Shown: piece by piece, positions 1 to 11,512 of the stretch | Position numbering within the stretch: the first letter of the stretch is position 1 | How the letters are laid out: every line of letters begins with the position of its first letter | NCBI RefSeq assembly: GCF_000006565.2 | Contig: NC_031472.1 | Location: 1,544,227-1,608,226, forward strand | Direction of reading: 5' to 3' | Length of the DNA stretch: 64,000 nt | Source of the DNA: Toxoplasma gondii ME49 | Lineage: Eukaryota; Apicomplexa; Conoidasida; Eucoccidiorida; Sarcocystidae | Position numbers and translations under genes: made by a program | Notes under the pieces: generated by a model | Database searches by the model: none | The model's input: only the letters and a program-made list of their open reading frames with translations | Told to the model about the DNA's origin: nothing

Positions 1-17
1 AAACCGTTTGCCTGCAG

Positions 18-3000
18 TTCCCTTTGGACTTAATTTCTTCCTACGCATCCGCGTTTCCGATGACTTCAGCTCACATTCGGGCCATGCTGTTGGGATTGGC
101 CAGCAACTTTGGGTGATGGTTTTTCTCCGTTGTTTTCGCGTCTGTGGGTTTGTCCTTTTTCAGACTTTGCCTGCTGGTGTTTGGCGGCGGTTTGACCGCG
201 GAGGCACTGCGCCCAGAAGTCATTTTGTCTCAGATTTTCGAGAGCTTCGAATCGGAGAAAAGCAGCCTTGCAGCTCGCCACGGCTCCGCCGAGGTAGGAA
301 GTTGAAAACTCGAAAACAAGAAAACGGACAGTTCGTGAAACGTCTAGAGCTAACCGCTCTCAGAACGACTGGAGCGCGCCACTCGAAGGACAGTGGGGGA
401 CATGTAGAATCACCCCAGAGGCGGAGGCGTCATTTCATGAGCGAGACGAAGGCGGGACCCGGGGAACGGACGCCCGTCGGACGAGAGAAAAGAGCGAGAA
501 GGTCAGGGCGGAAGAACGGACGGTCAGATGACTGGAACCGTAGATTGGCGCAACGCAGAGATGATTTGAGTGGATGCAGAACCAGGCGGAGACCTGGAGG
601 ATATCGGAGAATACGTGCCTTCGTCTTTTTTTTCTTGGACGGCAACGGAGTCTCAGCCTGCACGCACAGCAGTCTCGCAGTGGACGGCTTTCGAAGTCAA
701 GAGCAATCGCGCACAAATTCAAAGCTGAACTGGATTTGTTTTTTCTCCAAGTTGAGGACGCGGCATCGAACTGACTTTTGAGTCAACGTTTCTTCTGCAG
801 TATTATTTCTTGCGTGATGAATGATGCACGACTGTTGAAATGAAAGATTTCGCACTCCTACCGATCTCGTTGCTTCAGTGGATCCCATTCCTTAGATACA
901 ACAGCACCCCACCTAGACACGAAATACTTTCTGTGTCGATGTTTTCGCAGGCTTCTCCGGACATGGCAGGGTCGAGTTGGCGGCGTTTGTTGTGGCTAAT
1001 CGACTTTCTCCTGTTGCTCCCACAGCAGTTTTCTTCTTCCGGATCGGATTTGGCGTGCGGTCTCCCGTTGTTTGCTTCGCTGCTTCTCTCACTCCTCCTT
1101 TCGTCGTCTTTCCAGGTTTCTTCTCGCTCTCCCCTCTCGTCGGTCCTGTTCGCTTCGCCCTCCCGGCTGCTGTCGGCTGCCAAGAGTTCGCTTTCTTCTC
1201 GCTCAGACGCCATGTCTCAGGGCCTCAAAGGGGTGTCTCTCACGCAGTTTTTCGCGTTTCTTTTCTCTTCCGCGCGGTCGCCTTGGCCTCGAGTCCTGCC
1301 CAAACTCATGTCCCTACAGTCTTTCCTTCTCGCGCGCCTTGTTGACTTGTTAATCAAGTCTCAGAGCTTTTCTGGAACCGAGGCCAGCCCCCAGTCCACT
1401 TCAACAACTGCCCCTTCTACCTCAGCGGCGGCTGTGGCCTCGCGCTTCGTCGAGGCTTTGCACGCTGCGCATGCTGTTTGTTTTTCTCTCGCGATGGCGA
1501 CTGAGACAGAAAACGAGAAGTCCAGTGTGGAGGTCGTTGTGACGGCCGACGGGGCAGCAGCGCGGAGATGCCACGGGAAGAAGGAAGCGCCTGCAGAGAC
1601 GGCGGGAGTCCATTTGGAGCTGTCTCGCGGGTCACTGCTCGTAGCGGGCTTGGCCGTTGCGAGCGAGATGTCCGAGGAGACGGAGGATCTGTCGGACTCG
1701 ACTCGAGAGCATGGCGTCAAGTCGAAGGCGCTGGCGAGAACGCGAGAGAAAGGAGAGAATCCGACGAACAGCAAGAAAGGAGACGCGCTCCTCAGCCTCT
1801 GCTTCGAGGCCTCGACGCATGCGAGAAACCTCGATGTTGCCTTGCGGGCGTCAGAGACTTTGGAGATCACCTCCCCGGAGGCGAGGGCTGTGAAAAAAGG
1901 CTTGGAGACCGCGTGTCGCGCCGTCGCCACCAGCGTCGCGACTCTGGCGATGTACCCTTATTTGGCTTTTGCGAGCAAGAAGCGGCGCGACGAGGCAGAA
2001 CGCAAGCGCAAGGAGACGAGTGAGGCGGCTGAGGCTGGCGAGGTGGGCGAAGGGAGTCCACCGAAGCGATTGCGCCTGTCGTCCGCGGACGGAGCCAGCG
2101 ACGGCGACGTCTCCGACTCCTCACTGTTGGGCTCCGACTCCTCACTGTTGGGCTCCGACGACGAAACGGAGACACTGAGGGGAGACCGTCCCCTCGACGG
2201 GCCGCTCTTTGGTTCGCAGGCGGCCGAGTGGGGTGACAGCGCGGGAGTGCAGGAAGAGGAGGAGCGCGAGGAACTGTCGGATTTCGCCAGTCTCCTTCAG
2301 GATCTCTCAGCTCAGGCTGAGGCCCTCGCTGCGCTTCTGACATCGACGAAAAGTCAGGCGCGGGAGGAATCAGGATGTGGGGGCGCCTCTGCGAAGCTCG
2401 CAATCACTCTATCGGAGACCGCGAAGAGCGCCAGCCAGCTGATCTTCCTCGAAGGAAACAGTGCAAGCGTCGGCTTTTTGCGCGCCACTGGACGCTCGCT
2501 CTGGAAAGCGCTCTGCCCCTTCTCAAGGGAGACAGAGCTCGAGGCTCTCCTGGACATCGTGTTGGAGCGCAAGGGCGAGGCGGAGGGAGAAAACCAAGAA
2601 ACGGAAAATGCAGTGGCCCGTCAAGACAAAAGTGAAGACTACGAGGAAAAAGAGGAAGAGGAGGAAAAAACAGAAGAGGAAGAAGATGAAGAAGAGGAAG
2701 AGGACGAAGACGAGGAAGAAGAAGAAGACGAGGAAGAAGAGGAGGGAAACACAAAAGGAGGTGGTGATAGAGTGGGGAACAGTAGGGAGAAATCGGGGAG
2801 ACGCGGCGATTCAGAAGATAGTGAAGAGGGGGAGAGCGATGGGGAAAGTGGAGAGAGGCCGAAGGAAGGAGACAGCGACTCTCACGACGATGACAATTTC
2901 TCGATTGAACTCGACGCCGACGCAACCTACCGAGCGTTGCTCGATGAAGACGGAGATGCGCTTCCAGGTAGGTTTCTTGAGACAGATGGCCCAAGTCGCA

Positions 3001-5653
3001 GTTGACACCTATCGGATCCTTCAGCTGAATGCGCCTGATCTTGCGGACGGTGAATCGTCGACCCTTCATTGTCTTGTGATTCTTTCAAGATGATGGATTG
3101 ACAAACATTTTGGTCATTGCATGATTCTTTGAACGCGTAGAGAACTCGTCATGAAAGGCTTCTGTCTGGTGGTGTCTCTTCGCGTCCGCCTCCTTCTTGA
3201 TAAACGTTCTTGCGCCGTGACGCCTCAGGTGACTAGGCATGAAGACGGGGTCAAGGAGGTACATACCGTACAAGGATTAATTTCTTCTGGAGCAATCTTC
3301 GGTGTCTTCAGACGCCTTTTCTTGGCGCGAAGTCTGTTTTTTCCTCCCTCGGGATACGGTTTCTACTCCCTTTCCTTAATATGTTCCTACTTTTCTCAAC
3401 ACAATTGTTGTACCCGGTCTCCTTCATTTGATTCGTTTCTTTCTAAACATCAGTGGTGGAGCTCTTTTCATCATCTGTTTCTTTCTTCTGTATAAATTCA
3501 TTTGCTGTACTCCGTTTCTTTACCTGTTTTTTTCAGGAGCCTATGCACCTCCGCATGCCGCGCTTCGTCGGCAGGCGCAGTCGGAGCGGAAGCAGCTCGA
3601 GCGGGAGCGTCTGGGGCACCTTCAGTTGCGCTTGCGAGCTCTGGATCTTTTGCAGGTTTACCTGGAAATGAATCCGCGTTCGTCTGACGCGTTAGCCGTG
3701 TTGTCTGCACTCTTTGGTGGCTTCGACCGGATCGCTTTGAGGAGCTTTTTGCGGCGACAAAAGAAAGCCGCAGGGAAGGCGACACCGACAGGCGGGCTTC
3801 ACCAGCACATCGCAGACAAGATACAGAAAGTCGTTCTCGATGCATGCACCGCCTCAGGCAGTCGCCACCGGAAGCGTCCTCTCGCGAGCATCTCGTCTGA
3901 GTGCGAGAGTGTCGTCGCTTCTCGGAGAATGGAGCTGCTTCTCGAGAGCGAGAGGCGTCCGATTTCGCTGGCTGCTGCGCTCCTTCCCTGGCGAGAAGAG
4001 TCCTGGGCAGAGGGGGTCAAAACCGAGGCCGACGCCAGAGCCGCGAAACAAGCGCTCGTCCCGCTGCATGCAGTCCCGCCGCTCGTGCTGGGCGCCGGGT
4101 GGCGCAAGCCGGGGCGGGGGTTCGAGAGCCTCGCGAACAGCGTCACCTGCAAGGTGCAGGCGAGTTTTGGGTCTGTCGACGGCGTCGACGCATTGTCTGA
4201 CAAGCCGAAAGAGAGAGGCAAGAACTCGGGAGGTTCACGCGTAGCTGCGCATGCAGAGAAGGGTCTTCGGAGGGCATGGGAAGCCGCTGAGACGTGCCTA
4301 GGCCTTCGCGCGTTGGAGATTCTGGAAACGTGCATTGCAAGCCGTCACTTGCCCCAAGCGCAAGCTGCAGCGAGCTGCCAGTTCGTGGGTTTGAGTCTGC
4401 TGGTTCACCTGTTTAAAGTTGAACAGCAGACTGCTGATTTCTTTTCGCAGCTTCTCACGGGAGAGCCGCGCGTGTCTGAAAGCTGGGGTGGCAGCGTCGC
4501 CTCCCAGGTGCTCAACTTGGCCCTCACCGACTGGCTGACGAAACACAGTAGTCGCCAGCAGCAACTGGACTCGGCCTTCTTCCGCTTTTTTGCGGAACGG
4601 CGCCCAGAACTCATGCGCTTCATTGACTTTTTCGGCGCAGCACGCCAGCGAGCCAGAGGTGCCTTTGTTCGACGCGAATGTGTAGCAATCGGCGCCGCCG
4701 TCGCTCGGCATCCGACCTTTCTGTCGGGGCGAACGGAGGAGCACAGAAGCCAGAAGCCGACCCATCGCGGAGACCTGGAGCCAGACTGTGGTGGAAAGCA
4801 CTCGCGGTCAGAAACGCAGGAGACGACTGTCAAGAGAACAAAGTCGCCAGGTCTGCTGCCCCTGGTTTCGCTGGACTGGGAGGCGTGGACCCGGCGTGGA
4901 AAACGCAGCAGAGACAAGCGACGCCGTCGGACGCGAGAAACTGAAGAAGATGTGGAAGAGAGTGCAGAGGCGGTTGCAGTGTCTCCGCCTTTGCCTGTGA
5001 GGGACGAGGTAAACGGAAGAACCTTCTTGGGGCTTTTAGATCAACTCGCGAGCTTGGCAGACGAAGCCGCTGTCGAAGGAAGTCGAGGAACGTTTTCGTC
5101 GGCTAGCCAGATGAAGGCAAGTCACAAAGAAATGCTTTTGGCACTGAAGACACTGCTGCAAGCCGCGGTCGCGCAGGTGAAACGCGAGCGGCTGCGAGCA
5201 GAGTGTTCCGGGCAAAACGTCGTCGAGGAAACGAACATTTCGAGTTCAAGAAACGCCGAAGAAACCCGAGGCGAACGCGAGCTACAAGAGGCCTGGACAG
5301 AGATCGGCGAGAAAGTAGAAGCCGCTGCAGCGAAACTCAAGGGACAAACCGGCCGCCATCAAGGCCTCCACGACAGCGTCGTGCGTTTGGTGGGGACGCT
5401 CCAAGGACGGGAGGAAAACGTGACGGGGCAGACCGAGGCGGAGAAAAAGTTCAAAAAGGAAGAAAAACGGAAACGCCGTGAAGAGCGCAGAAACTCGAAA
5501 GGGAAGCGGACGGTGAAAAAGGAAGCTGGTGGCGACGCGAGACCCGCGCCAGCCCCAAAGAGTGAAAAGGAAACCCAAGTGAAATCGGAGACTGGCGATG
5601 AGGCAAACGACGCGCATGCTCAGTCCAAGAAAAAGAAGCTCAAGTCCACGTGA
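18..5653 (+). CDS. Pol5/MYBBP1A-like nucleolar protein, 5' truncated by window
   Basis: Four exons read in phase: 18-112, 164-293, 951-2967 and 3537-5653. They total 1,452 codons plus TGA, and every junction is GT-AG. The first exon begins after an acceptor, so the true start lies upstream. The protein is helical and hydrophobic at first, then carries a run of about 40 Asp/Glu residues (2640-2750) followed by a short Ile-Glu-Leu-Asp segment. After the third intron come leucine-rich helices (EMNPRSSDALAVLSALFGG), and the C-terminus is Lys-rich (KKKKLKST). This order of HEAT-like helices, acidic stretch, helical repeats and basic nucleolar-type tail is that of the DNA polymerase V/Pol5/MYBBP1A family. 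Known members act in nucleolar rRNA synthesis and ribosome assembly and are not true polymerases. The length is somewhat above the usual 1,000-1,350. Family assignment rests on architecture and scattered motifs; the exons are more certain than the name. The stop codon overlaps a good donor, so a further exon is possible. Confidence 0.65.
2968..3536 (+). other. Intron 3 of the Pol5-like gene
   Basis: The donor is CAG|GTAGGT and the acceptor is TTTTTTTCAG|GA. The intron splits a glycine codon in phase 1. Both flanking frames are open and the spliced product continues smoothly from LLDEDGDALP to GAYAPPHAALRRQ, which supports the join. Confidence 0.75.
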
Positions 5654-6257
5654 GTTGATTTGGAATGGAAGATCTCGCTGTCGTCAATATTGCGACTGGA
5701 GACATTTCTGGGTGGAACGAAAATGCCGCACCGTGCATGTTCTCAGTGGTAGAACGGGCCAGCAGTTTGCCTGCGAATCTCGGAAACCAAAGGTGTTAAA
5801 ACAGTTGTAGACTGTATGTCGAGTCATGAATCGTTGACGAATTAACACTCAGACATTCAAAGCTCGACACTGTATTTCAAGGAACACACGTGTAAACGGA
5901 TGTGACATAACAGAACAAAAATCTGTCACGCTGCATAACACAGAGAACTCGAACACCAATTGATCTTCGGTGCCCTTGCACTGAACCTCCGAGTGCCGAC
6001 ATGCACGCGTTGCGTCCGGGCGCTTCCCTGAGAGTCCTCCACTTAACCCGTCAGTAGCGGCAGGATTTAGAACCATTATCTAGGACTTAGTGAAGGGCAT
6101 ATTGTCCAATCCCGATTGCTGCTGAATCTGTTTCATGTGAGTCTCGCTCACGGCGTTATCAATCACTCTGGTCACGAGAAAATACCGGGCGCGGCACAGA
6201 AGCGCCATCCCCTAGAGCCTGTGGTGGCAGGGGCGCCAAAGGACCAGCGCCTCTCAG

Positions 6258-7199
6258 TTGAGTGTCCTGATCCAGACGAGGTCGACGGGCGATCTGAACT
6301 CGTGGACGTGGATTCAAAGCGACGGGGTGGGAGGCAAGGCGCGGGCAAAGCTAGGGAATGCACATGGTTCAGTCGAGTTCTTCGCTTCTAGCTCTAAGTT
6401 AAGGACGAGCGTCCAAACCAAGAGCAGCAAGCCAAGTAGCCATGCTCCTCCAACAGTACAGAGACTCCGAGAACCACGGGCCAAAACTCAAAACGCTGGT
6501 GTGTCCATCCAATTCAACAGACGTGCAGAATGCAATTGCAAACTAGACAAGAAGGGCGCATTTGCACACCTGTTGGAATCTTCATGCTGGTTGCGAGGGT
6601 CCACACAAATGGAGCTCGCTGTTTCATCCGTTCTTGCTGCACGAATAAAAACAGTGACGTTGGAAAAAAGACTGGCCTCAGTGCTTCGAGGTACGCGAGA
6701 TATACCGGTGATGAAGATGTCTTTCATTGAATTCGACGCAGAGAGAGAGAGAGCCTGCATGTTCCGTAAAACATCTCAAGAGGGATGCAACTTTTTCTCT
6801 TCGAATAAATGCAAGCGACACTTGAGAAACGGCACCTTTCATTCTCCACACCGTGTCGTGCTCATAGTTGTTGTACTGTCGAATGACTCTTTGCACAGAA
6901 ACTTCTCGGCACTCCGGGTGAGGGAAACAAGAACAAGAAAGGCGTTCCGTGCATTAAAAATTTGCCTCTGGGTGGCGGCGGGGTCGGGCTTGATACTACC
7001 GCCGTATGTACATAGTAGACAGTCCCAGCAATACCAGTTGAGCTGTAGAAGGCTCGCCTTTTATCCGCATATTCCAGGCGTCAAAAGACAGAAAAAGTGG
7101 ATGGGAGTTCTGGTCGCTCTGGACCTGCTGAGTAAAAAGCGGAGTCGTACCGCGTGCCTATCTCATCTTCTGTCACACTTCCGAAAAACAAGAAAGTGA
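6258..7199 (+). other. Unassigned 313-codon open reading frame
   Basis: The frame is open for 313 codons but starts at a TTG. The first in-frame ATG comes only after about 115 residues (QMELAVSSVLAAR). The product is Lys/Arg-rich, has no recognisable domain, and has no clear splice-flanked exon structure. Its length is unusual by chance for this base composition. The position between two convergent genes suggests either non-coding 3' sequence or an unrecognised exon. I do not assign a function. Confidence 0.15.
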
Positions 7200-7354
7200 A
7201 GTCCACGTGAGAGGCGAAAAAAATATCAATACACCTTCGTGCAGGCACGTCTCCCCATGCAAACCTCGAAAAGCCAGAAGATAGCACGCGAAAAAACCCA
7301 CATTATCCCGTATCTACACCGCCAGGTGATATTAAGTCTAAAGCATATATCCAC

Positions 7355-7387
<33 letters not shown>

Positions 7388-7841
7388 GGTTGTGATGCAT
7401 TTACGAGAGTTGTGGGTTTCATGTGTGGTAGACTAGATGATCTCTACGGGGGACTTCTCAGTCGTTTTTTCTGACGACGCCTTACGTTTTACAGCGTGAA
7501 AAAAAAAAGACACTAAGCGAAGATGTGTTTGCTTCGAGCCCATCAGGACCTTTCAGGTTGCTTCGGTTTGTTTCTTTAAGGAATCTCTTCCCTTGATTTT
7601 GCTCAGCCTTGTTGTTCCACGCACGAGTCGTTCAGCACCTGGCGAGTTTGCGGATTTCCCTTCTCCACTTCAATCTGACGACAACGACTACGGAATATGT
7701 CCAATTCGTTTCGCAAAATCCTATTAAAAAAAGACTCAAGCCTCTGAACTCCTCCCAACGACGCGAGGAAAGACCAGCGGGGACTCACATCAACGCTCAA
7801 CTTCTTCAAACGTGTAAACGCTTGACACAGAATGACAATAT

Positions 7842-7897
7842 AAGTATCCGCCTGCATTTATATATATATATATATACATATATGTAGGCGGATACTT
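7842..7897. repeat. Hairpin with 12-bp arms around a (TA)n core
   Basis: AAGTATCCGCCT at 7842-7853 is the exact reverse complement of AGGCGGATACTT at 7886-7897. The next bases inward pair after one mismatch, and the centre is a self-complementary TATATA tract. The whole 56 bp can therefore fold as one near-perfect stem on either strand. Confidence 0.8.
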
Positions 7898-7910
7898 CTG
7901 TGTGCATGCA

Positions 7911-7949
<39 letters not shown>

Positions 7950-9064
7950 TCTGTAGAACTCTTCCCCGGTTGAGCATTTTGCTGCGGTTTTGAGAGAAGA
8001 GAGAAACTCCACGTGCCCATGCATACTGTCAACTTTTGATATCCATTTTTCCCGAGCGTCGTCGTCCCCTCCAAATGACACAAAGAAGTACGTCGACGGA
8101 ACACAGAACGATGCGTGTAGTCGTCTGCGCGTCTGCAGGGATTGTGTGTGGTGTTGTGCCGGGCTCCCGAGTTCGACCAAGAGGGAACCCAGCTCCAACA
8201 AAGAATCGAAAGCGGCAAAAAACCACAAGAAAGGAACTTGTCTGTGTTTTCTCGAGGCCCCTCGATTTCCATGTCTCACGCTGAAAAAAAGAAGAGGGAT
8301 GGAACAACGCCCTTCGAGATTGGAGACACGGACAAAGTGGGCACCCCACACTTGTCTGTGATCATGTGTGTGTATGTCTGCATCCATTTCTATATATCTC
8401 CAGTTCTGGATCTAGCACTTTCTTCTGCCTCTACACACGGATACGCGTTTCTCTGCTTGGTCGCCTATATAATATTGAATATATATATATATATATATAT
8501 TAAACATTCATGCAGATACACCTATTTTGTATTGAGGCTGTATATAAGAACGTATAGACAAGAATGTGAACTTCAGGATAGAGGCTAGACGGAGAAGACG
8601 CGTCTCAGGGTCTGTTGAAACGTCAGTAACAGAGACAGTCGCTATGGTTGACGCGCGGGGACGTTTTTGAAAGTGAAGAACTCTCGAGAGAAGTGCGGCG
8701 TTTCCGCTTGGCATTTTTCCTCTCGAAAGAGAAAAGAGACTGCAAACGCGAAACGGCGAAAGTCACTTTCGCAAGTCTGCATCGCATTGGTTCGCCCATC
8801 TCGCAGATAAAGAAAAGTGGATAGCCACTTTGTCGCGATAGCTTAATCTTCTTCTGAGCTGTTAAACACATTCCCTCGTACCAGCAGCGCATCTCGCACA
8901 ACATTTTCCCCAAAGAATTTGAGATCATTCCGGTGTGCTTCCCGGGCGAGCGTCAGGCCCACAAGGCTGTGTAGAGCCAAGCAGAAACTATTTTCGCTTC
9001 AACTCTTCTTCCTCCAGCTTTTACAGCCAGCCTGCAGGCAGGCCGAGACGAAAAAGCCTGGGAT

Positions 9065-9510
9065 CTACATGTCCACGAGGCTCTGTGCGATCGTAGCTTG
9101 CATAATCGCCTCCTGAGACAGAGGACAGCGAAGACAATTTCAGCAGCTGCAGGGCCAGAAGACGGACACGGACAGTCCGGCAGGCGAAGAAAGAGATAAA
9201 AAGAAGAGTGAGAAAGAACCCAGGAATTCCACGAAGCGAATCCCCTGAATGCTCCCCATGTGCAGCACAGTAAACCAACCGAAAATGTGGAATGAAAACA
9301 CACGAGACTGCTGGAGAGACGTGAGGAAAGAACGACAGAGATTATGAGGATAACCGTAGAGAGGGAAGAAAGAAGAGATCAGAGTGAAGGACCGTGACAA
9401 TTGAGAGAGGCGAAAGACAGTCATAGAAGAAGAAAGGAAACAACAGAGGAAAGGAGAGGACCCGAGACGAGAGATGGCAAAGACAACTTATCGCTTAGCT
9501 CTACGTTACA

Positions 9511-9546
<36 letters not shown>

Positions 9547-10163
9547 TACGTATGAACATATACAGATGTATTTACTGATCTCTAGCTCTATGTATACGCA
9601 TGTATTTATACACGAATATAAATGTACATGAATGTCCGGATTTTTTTACATTTTTTAGACTCACATCGGAATCAATATCAATGCCAGCAGCGGCGAAAAC
9701 TTCCGCCTCTGGAGAGGCGGCTGGATAGGCTGCCGCACTTCCCGGAGTAAGACCCCCTGCGCTCGCGTCCAGTGCAGGCGAGGTCCCTCGAAAGCCCCAC
9801 GGAGACACCGAGCCGGCAGAAGTGTCTCCTTGGCGAGTGTGGGGTGGAGAAGCCGGAGAGGGTGAGTTCGGACGCGAAGAGACAACCTGCACCTCGCTGT
9901 CGCTCTCTCGGTCTACGTCGATCACGCACCTCCCGGGCGAAACATTCATGTGAAAAGGAGACGCTGGATTCCCTCCACGAGACGCCAGACCTTGAGGTGG
10001 GGTGTGAGCAGACAGCGTCCGCGAAGGCGATCCTCCTGAAGGAATCGCTGGAACAGGAGACATCTGAAGAAAAACACACAAACAACTGTTTCCCCAGTTA
10101 GCCGTCAACACTCAGGATACTCAAGATGCGGAAAGGCGCGGTACTCTACATATGGGAATAAGC

Positions 10164-10194
<31 letters not shown>

Positions 10195-11512
10195 TATATA
10201 TATATATATTTTTTTTTCCGTATATGTGTATATATGTATGTATAGTTCTACAATGTCGGTTCACACACGTATGCGAAAGATGGTATTTTTATTCAAGGGA
10301 ATCCTTTCTCCATATGTGCACATGATGAACTGAGTTGTTCTCTGGAAGTTGACACTTTCTGTGTTCAGCGAAATAGATCGAGGTGCAACCATCTGCAAAA
10401 GTGAGTGCGTTCTCTGTTTAATGTGACCGTGGACAGGCTAAGATAACAAGGGGGGGCAGAGCGCAGTTCGACATTGTCCTCAACAAGAAGGCACCTTTTC
10501 CTTCTCCGTTTGTACCTCCTCTCTCTTCCTTCTACCTTTCTCTTCTTCTCTCCTTTCTTGCTTCTTCCCTTGCTTTCTTCCTTTTTCTCTCTCTTTCGTT
10601 CCTCTCCCACGGTCTTCTTCACCTCTCCATTTCATCCTCCCTCTCTCCTTTTCTTCCTGTTCATATCTTTCACTTCGTTCTTCTCTCCGTTTCTTTCTTC
10701 TCGCATGCTTCCGTTCTGCTCCAGTCTGTTCTCTCCCTTCTCATTTGCCCTCTGTCTTGCTGTCTTTCTTCTCGCGCGTTCTCTCCTTTTCTCTCTGCGG
10801 CGCCTCGCTTCTCTTCTTTGTCTTGCTGTGCGGCGCGCGCGGCTCTGTCGAACGTCGCTGTTCGTACCTCTCGATGTCGGCTGTATTCTTCTTCCTGAAG
10901 TCGTCTGGCGAGAGCGGCGTCGTCTTCCTCGCCGTCCTGAGGAGACTGTCGACTCGGGGGCTGTTGACCTCTGCGACCGTCACTTCTCATCGACGCCGCG
11001 CGCGACAGACGAATCGGCGAGGCGCTAGGTCTTTCCCACCAGGCTCGGTGGGAAGGATGGATGTCCTCAGAAATCAGCGTTTCCTCGTAGGTGTCGTCTG
11101 GCGGTCGAATGCCCTCCATTTCCGCCTCGAACTGTCTCTGCAGCCGCCGGGCCTCCTCGAGGGACGCCGCCTCCTCCGCAGAAATCCGGTCCGAGTCCAC
11201 CACCCCAAGTGCATGAGACGAAGACGCAGCCGCGGGAGAAGACCCCGATGGTAACGCGGCAGACGAAGAGGGTGAGGATGAGGACAGAGAAGAGCGCGGC
11301 TGGGAGAAGGCAGAGGAGGAGGGACAGCAGACGTGCGAGGAATCTTGCGGAGGGTTCTGTGAGTTGCTGGAGGAACAAGAGGAGGGAGCAACAGCGGGTT
11401 CTGTCGAACCGTTTCGCTGAGATGCTGCCTGTCTCTCGCGTTCTTCACGAGCCTTTTGCTCTGCCACGCGGCGCTCGTACGCATCCCGATGACGCTGGCG
11501 ATAATCCTCCAT
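9065..11512 (-). CDS. Hydrophilic protein with UIM-like motifs (putative ubiquitin-binding)
   Basis: Three exons on the minus strand read 11512-10868, 10063-9665 and 9112-9065, all joined in phase 0. They give 363 residues from ATG to TAG. Donors are GAG|GTACGA and GAT|GTGAGT, and acceptors are TTCTTCAG and TGTCTCAG. The N-terminus is a charged helix rich in Glu, Arg and Ala (residues 1-30). A Ser/Pro-rich linker follows. Two helices then stand out: EEARRLQRQFEAEMEG near residue 110 and DAALARRLQEEE near residue 200. The last exon codes SDEAIMQATIAQSLVDM, which resembles a ubiquitin-interacting motif, although the conserved Ala is Thr. No catalytic domain is visible. Such motifs occur in proteins of the ubiquitin/proteasome system, so ubiquitin binding is an inference. 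The tiny 16-codon last exon is supported only by phase and splice consensus. Confidence 0.55.
10490..10760. repeat. Polypyrimidine/polypurine tract in intron 1 of the UIM-like gene
   Basis: The plus strand is almost pure C/T for about 270 bp, with irregular CTTCT/TCTCC words and no fixed period. It lies inside the 804-bp intron between exons 11512-10868 and 10063-9665. On the sense (minus) strand it is purine-rich, so it cannot be the acceptor pyrimidine tract. Confidence 0.6.

Larger units (their letters stand above)
5654..9064. other. Convergent intergenic region with AT repeats and hairpin
   Basis: This 3.4 kb separates the 3' ends of the Pol5-like gene (plus) and the UIM-like gene (minus), so most of it should be 3' UTR and spacer. 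It holds (TA)n tracts near 7360-7387, 7913-7946 and 8479-8501, a strong hairpin at 7842-7897, and a 313-codon open frame at 6258-7199 that lacks an early ATG. No recognisable coding domain was found on either strand. Confidence 0.6.

Noticed and set aside
8..781. 257-codon plus-strand frame at the window start
   Set aside because: It runs through the splice donor at 294 in a frame that lacks Pol5-like helices. The alternative frame gives phase-matched exons 18-112 and 164-293.
10061..10063. ATG at the start of exon 2 of the UIM-like gene as an independent start codon
   Set aside because: It immediately follows a good acceptor and is in phase with exon 1, so it is an internal methionine.
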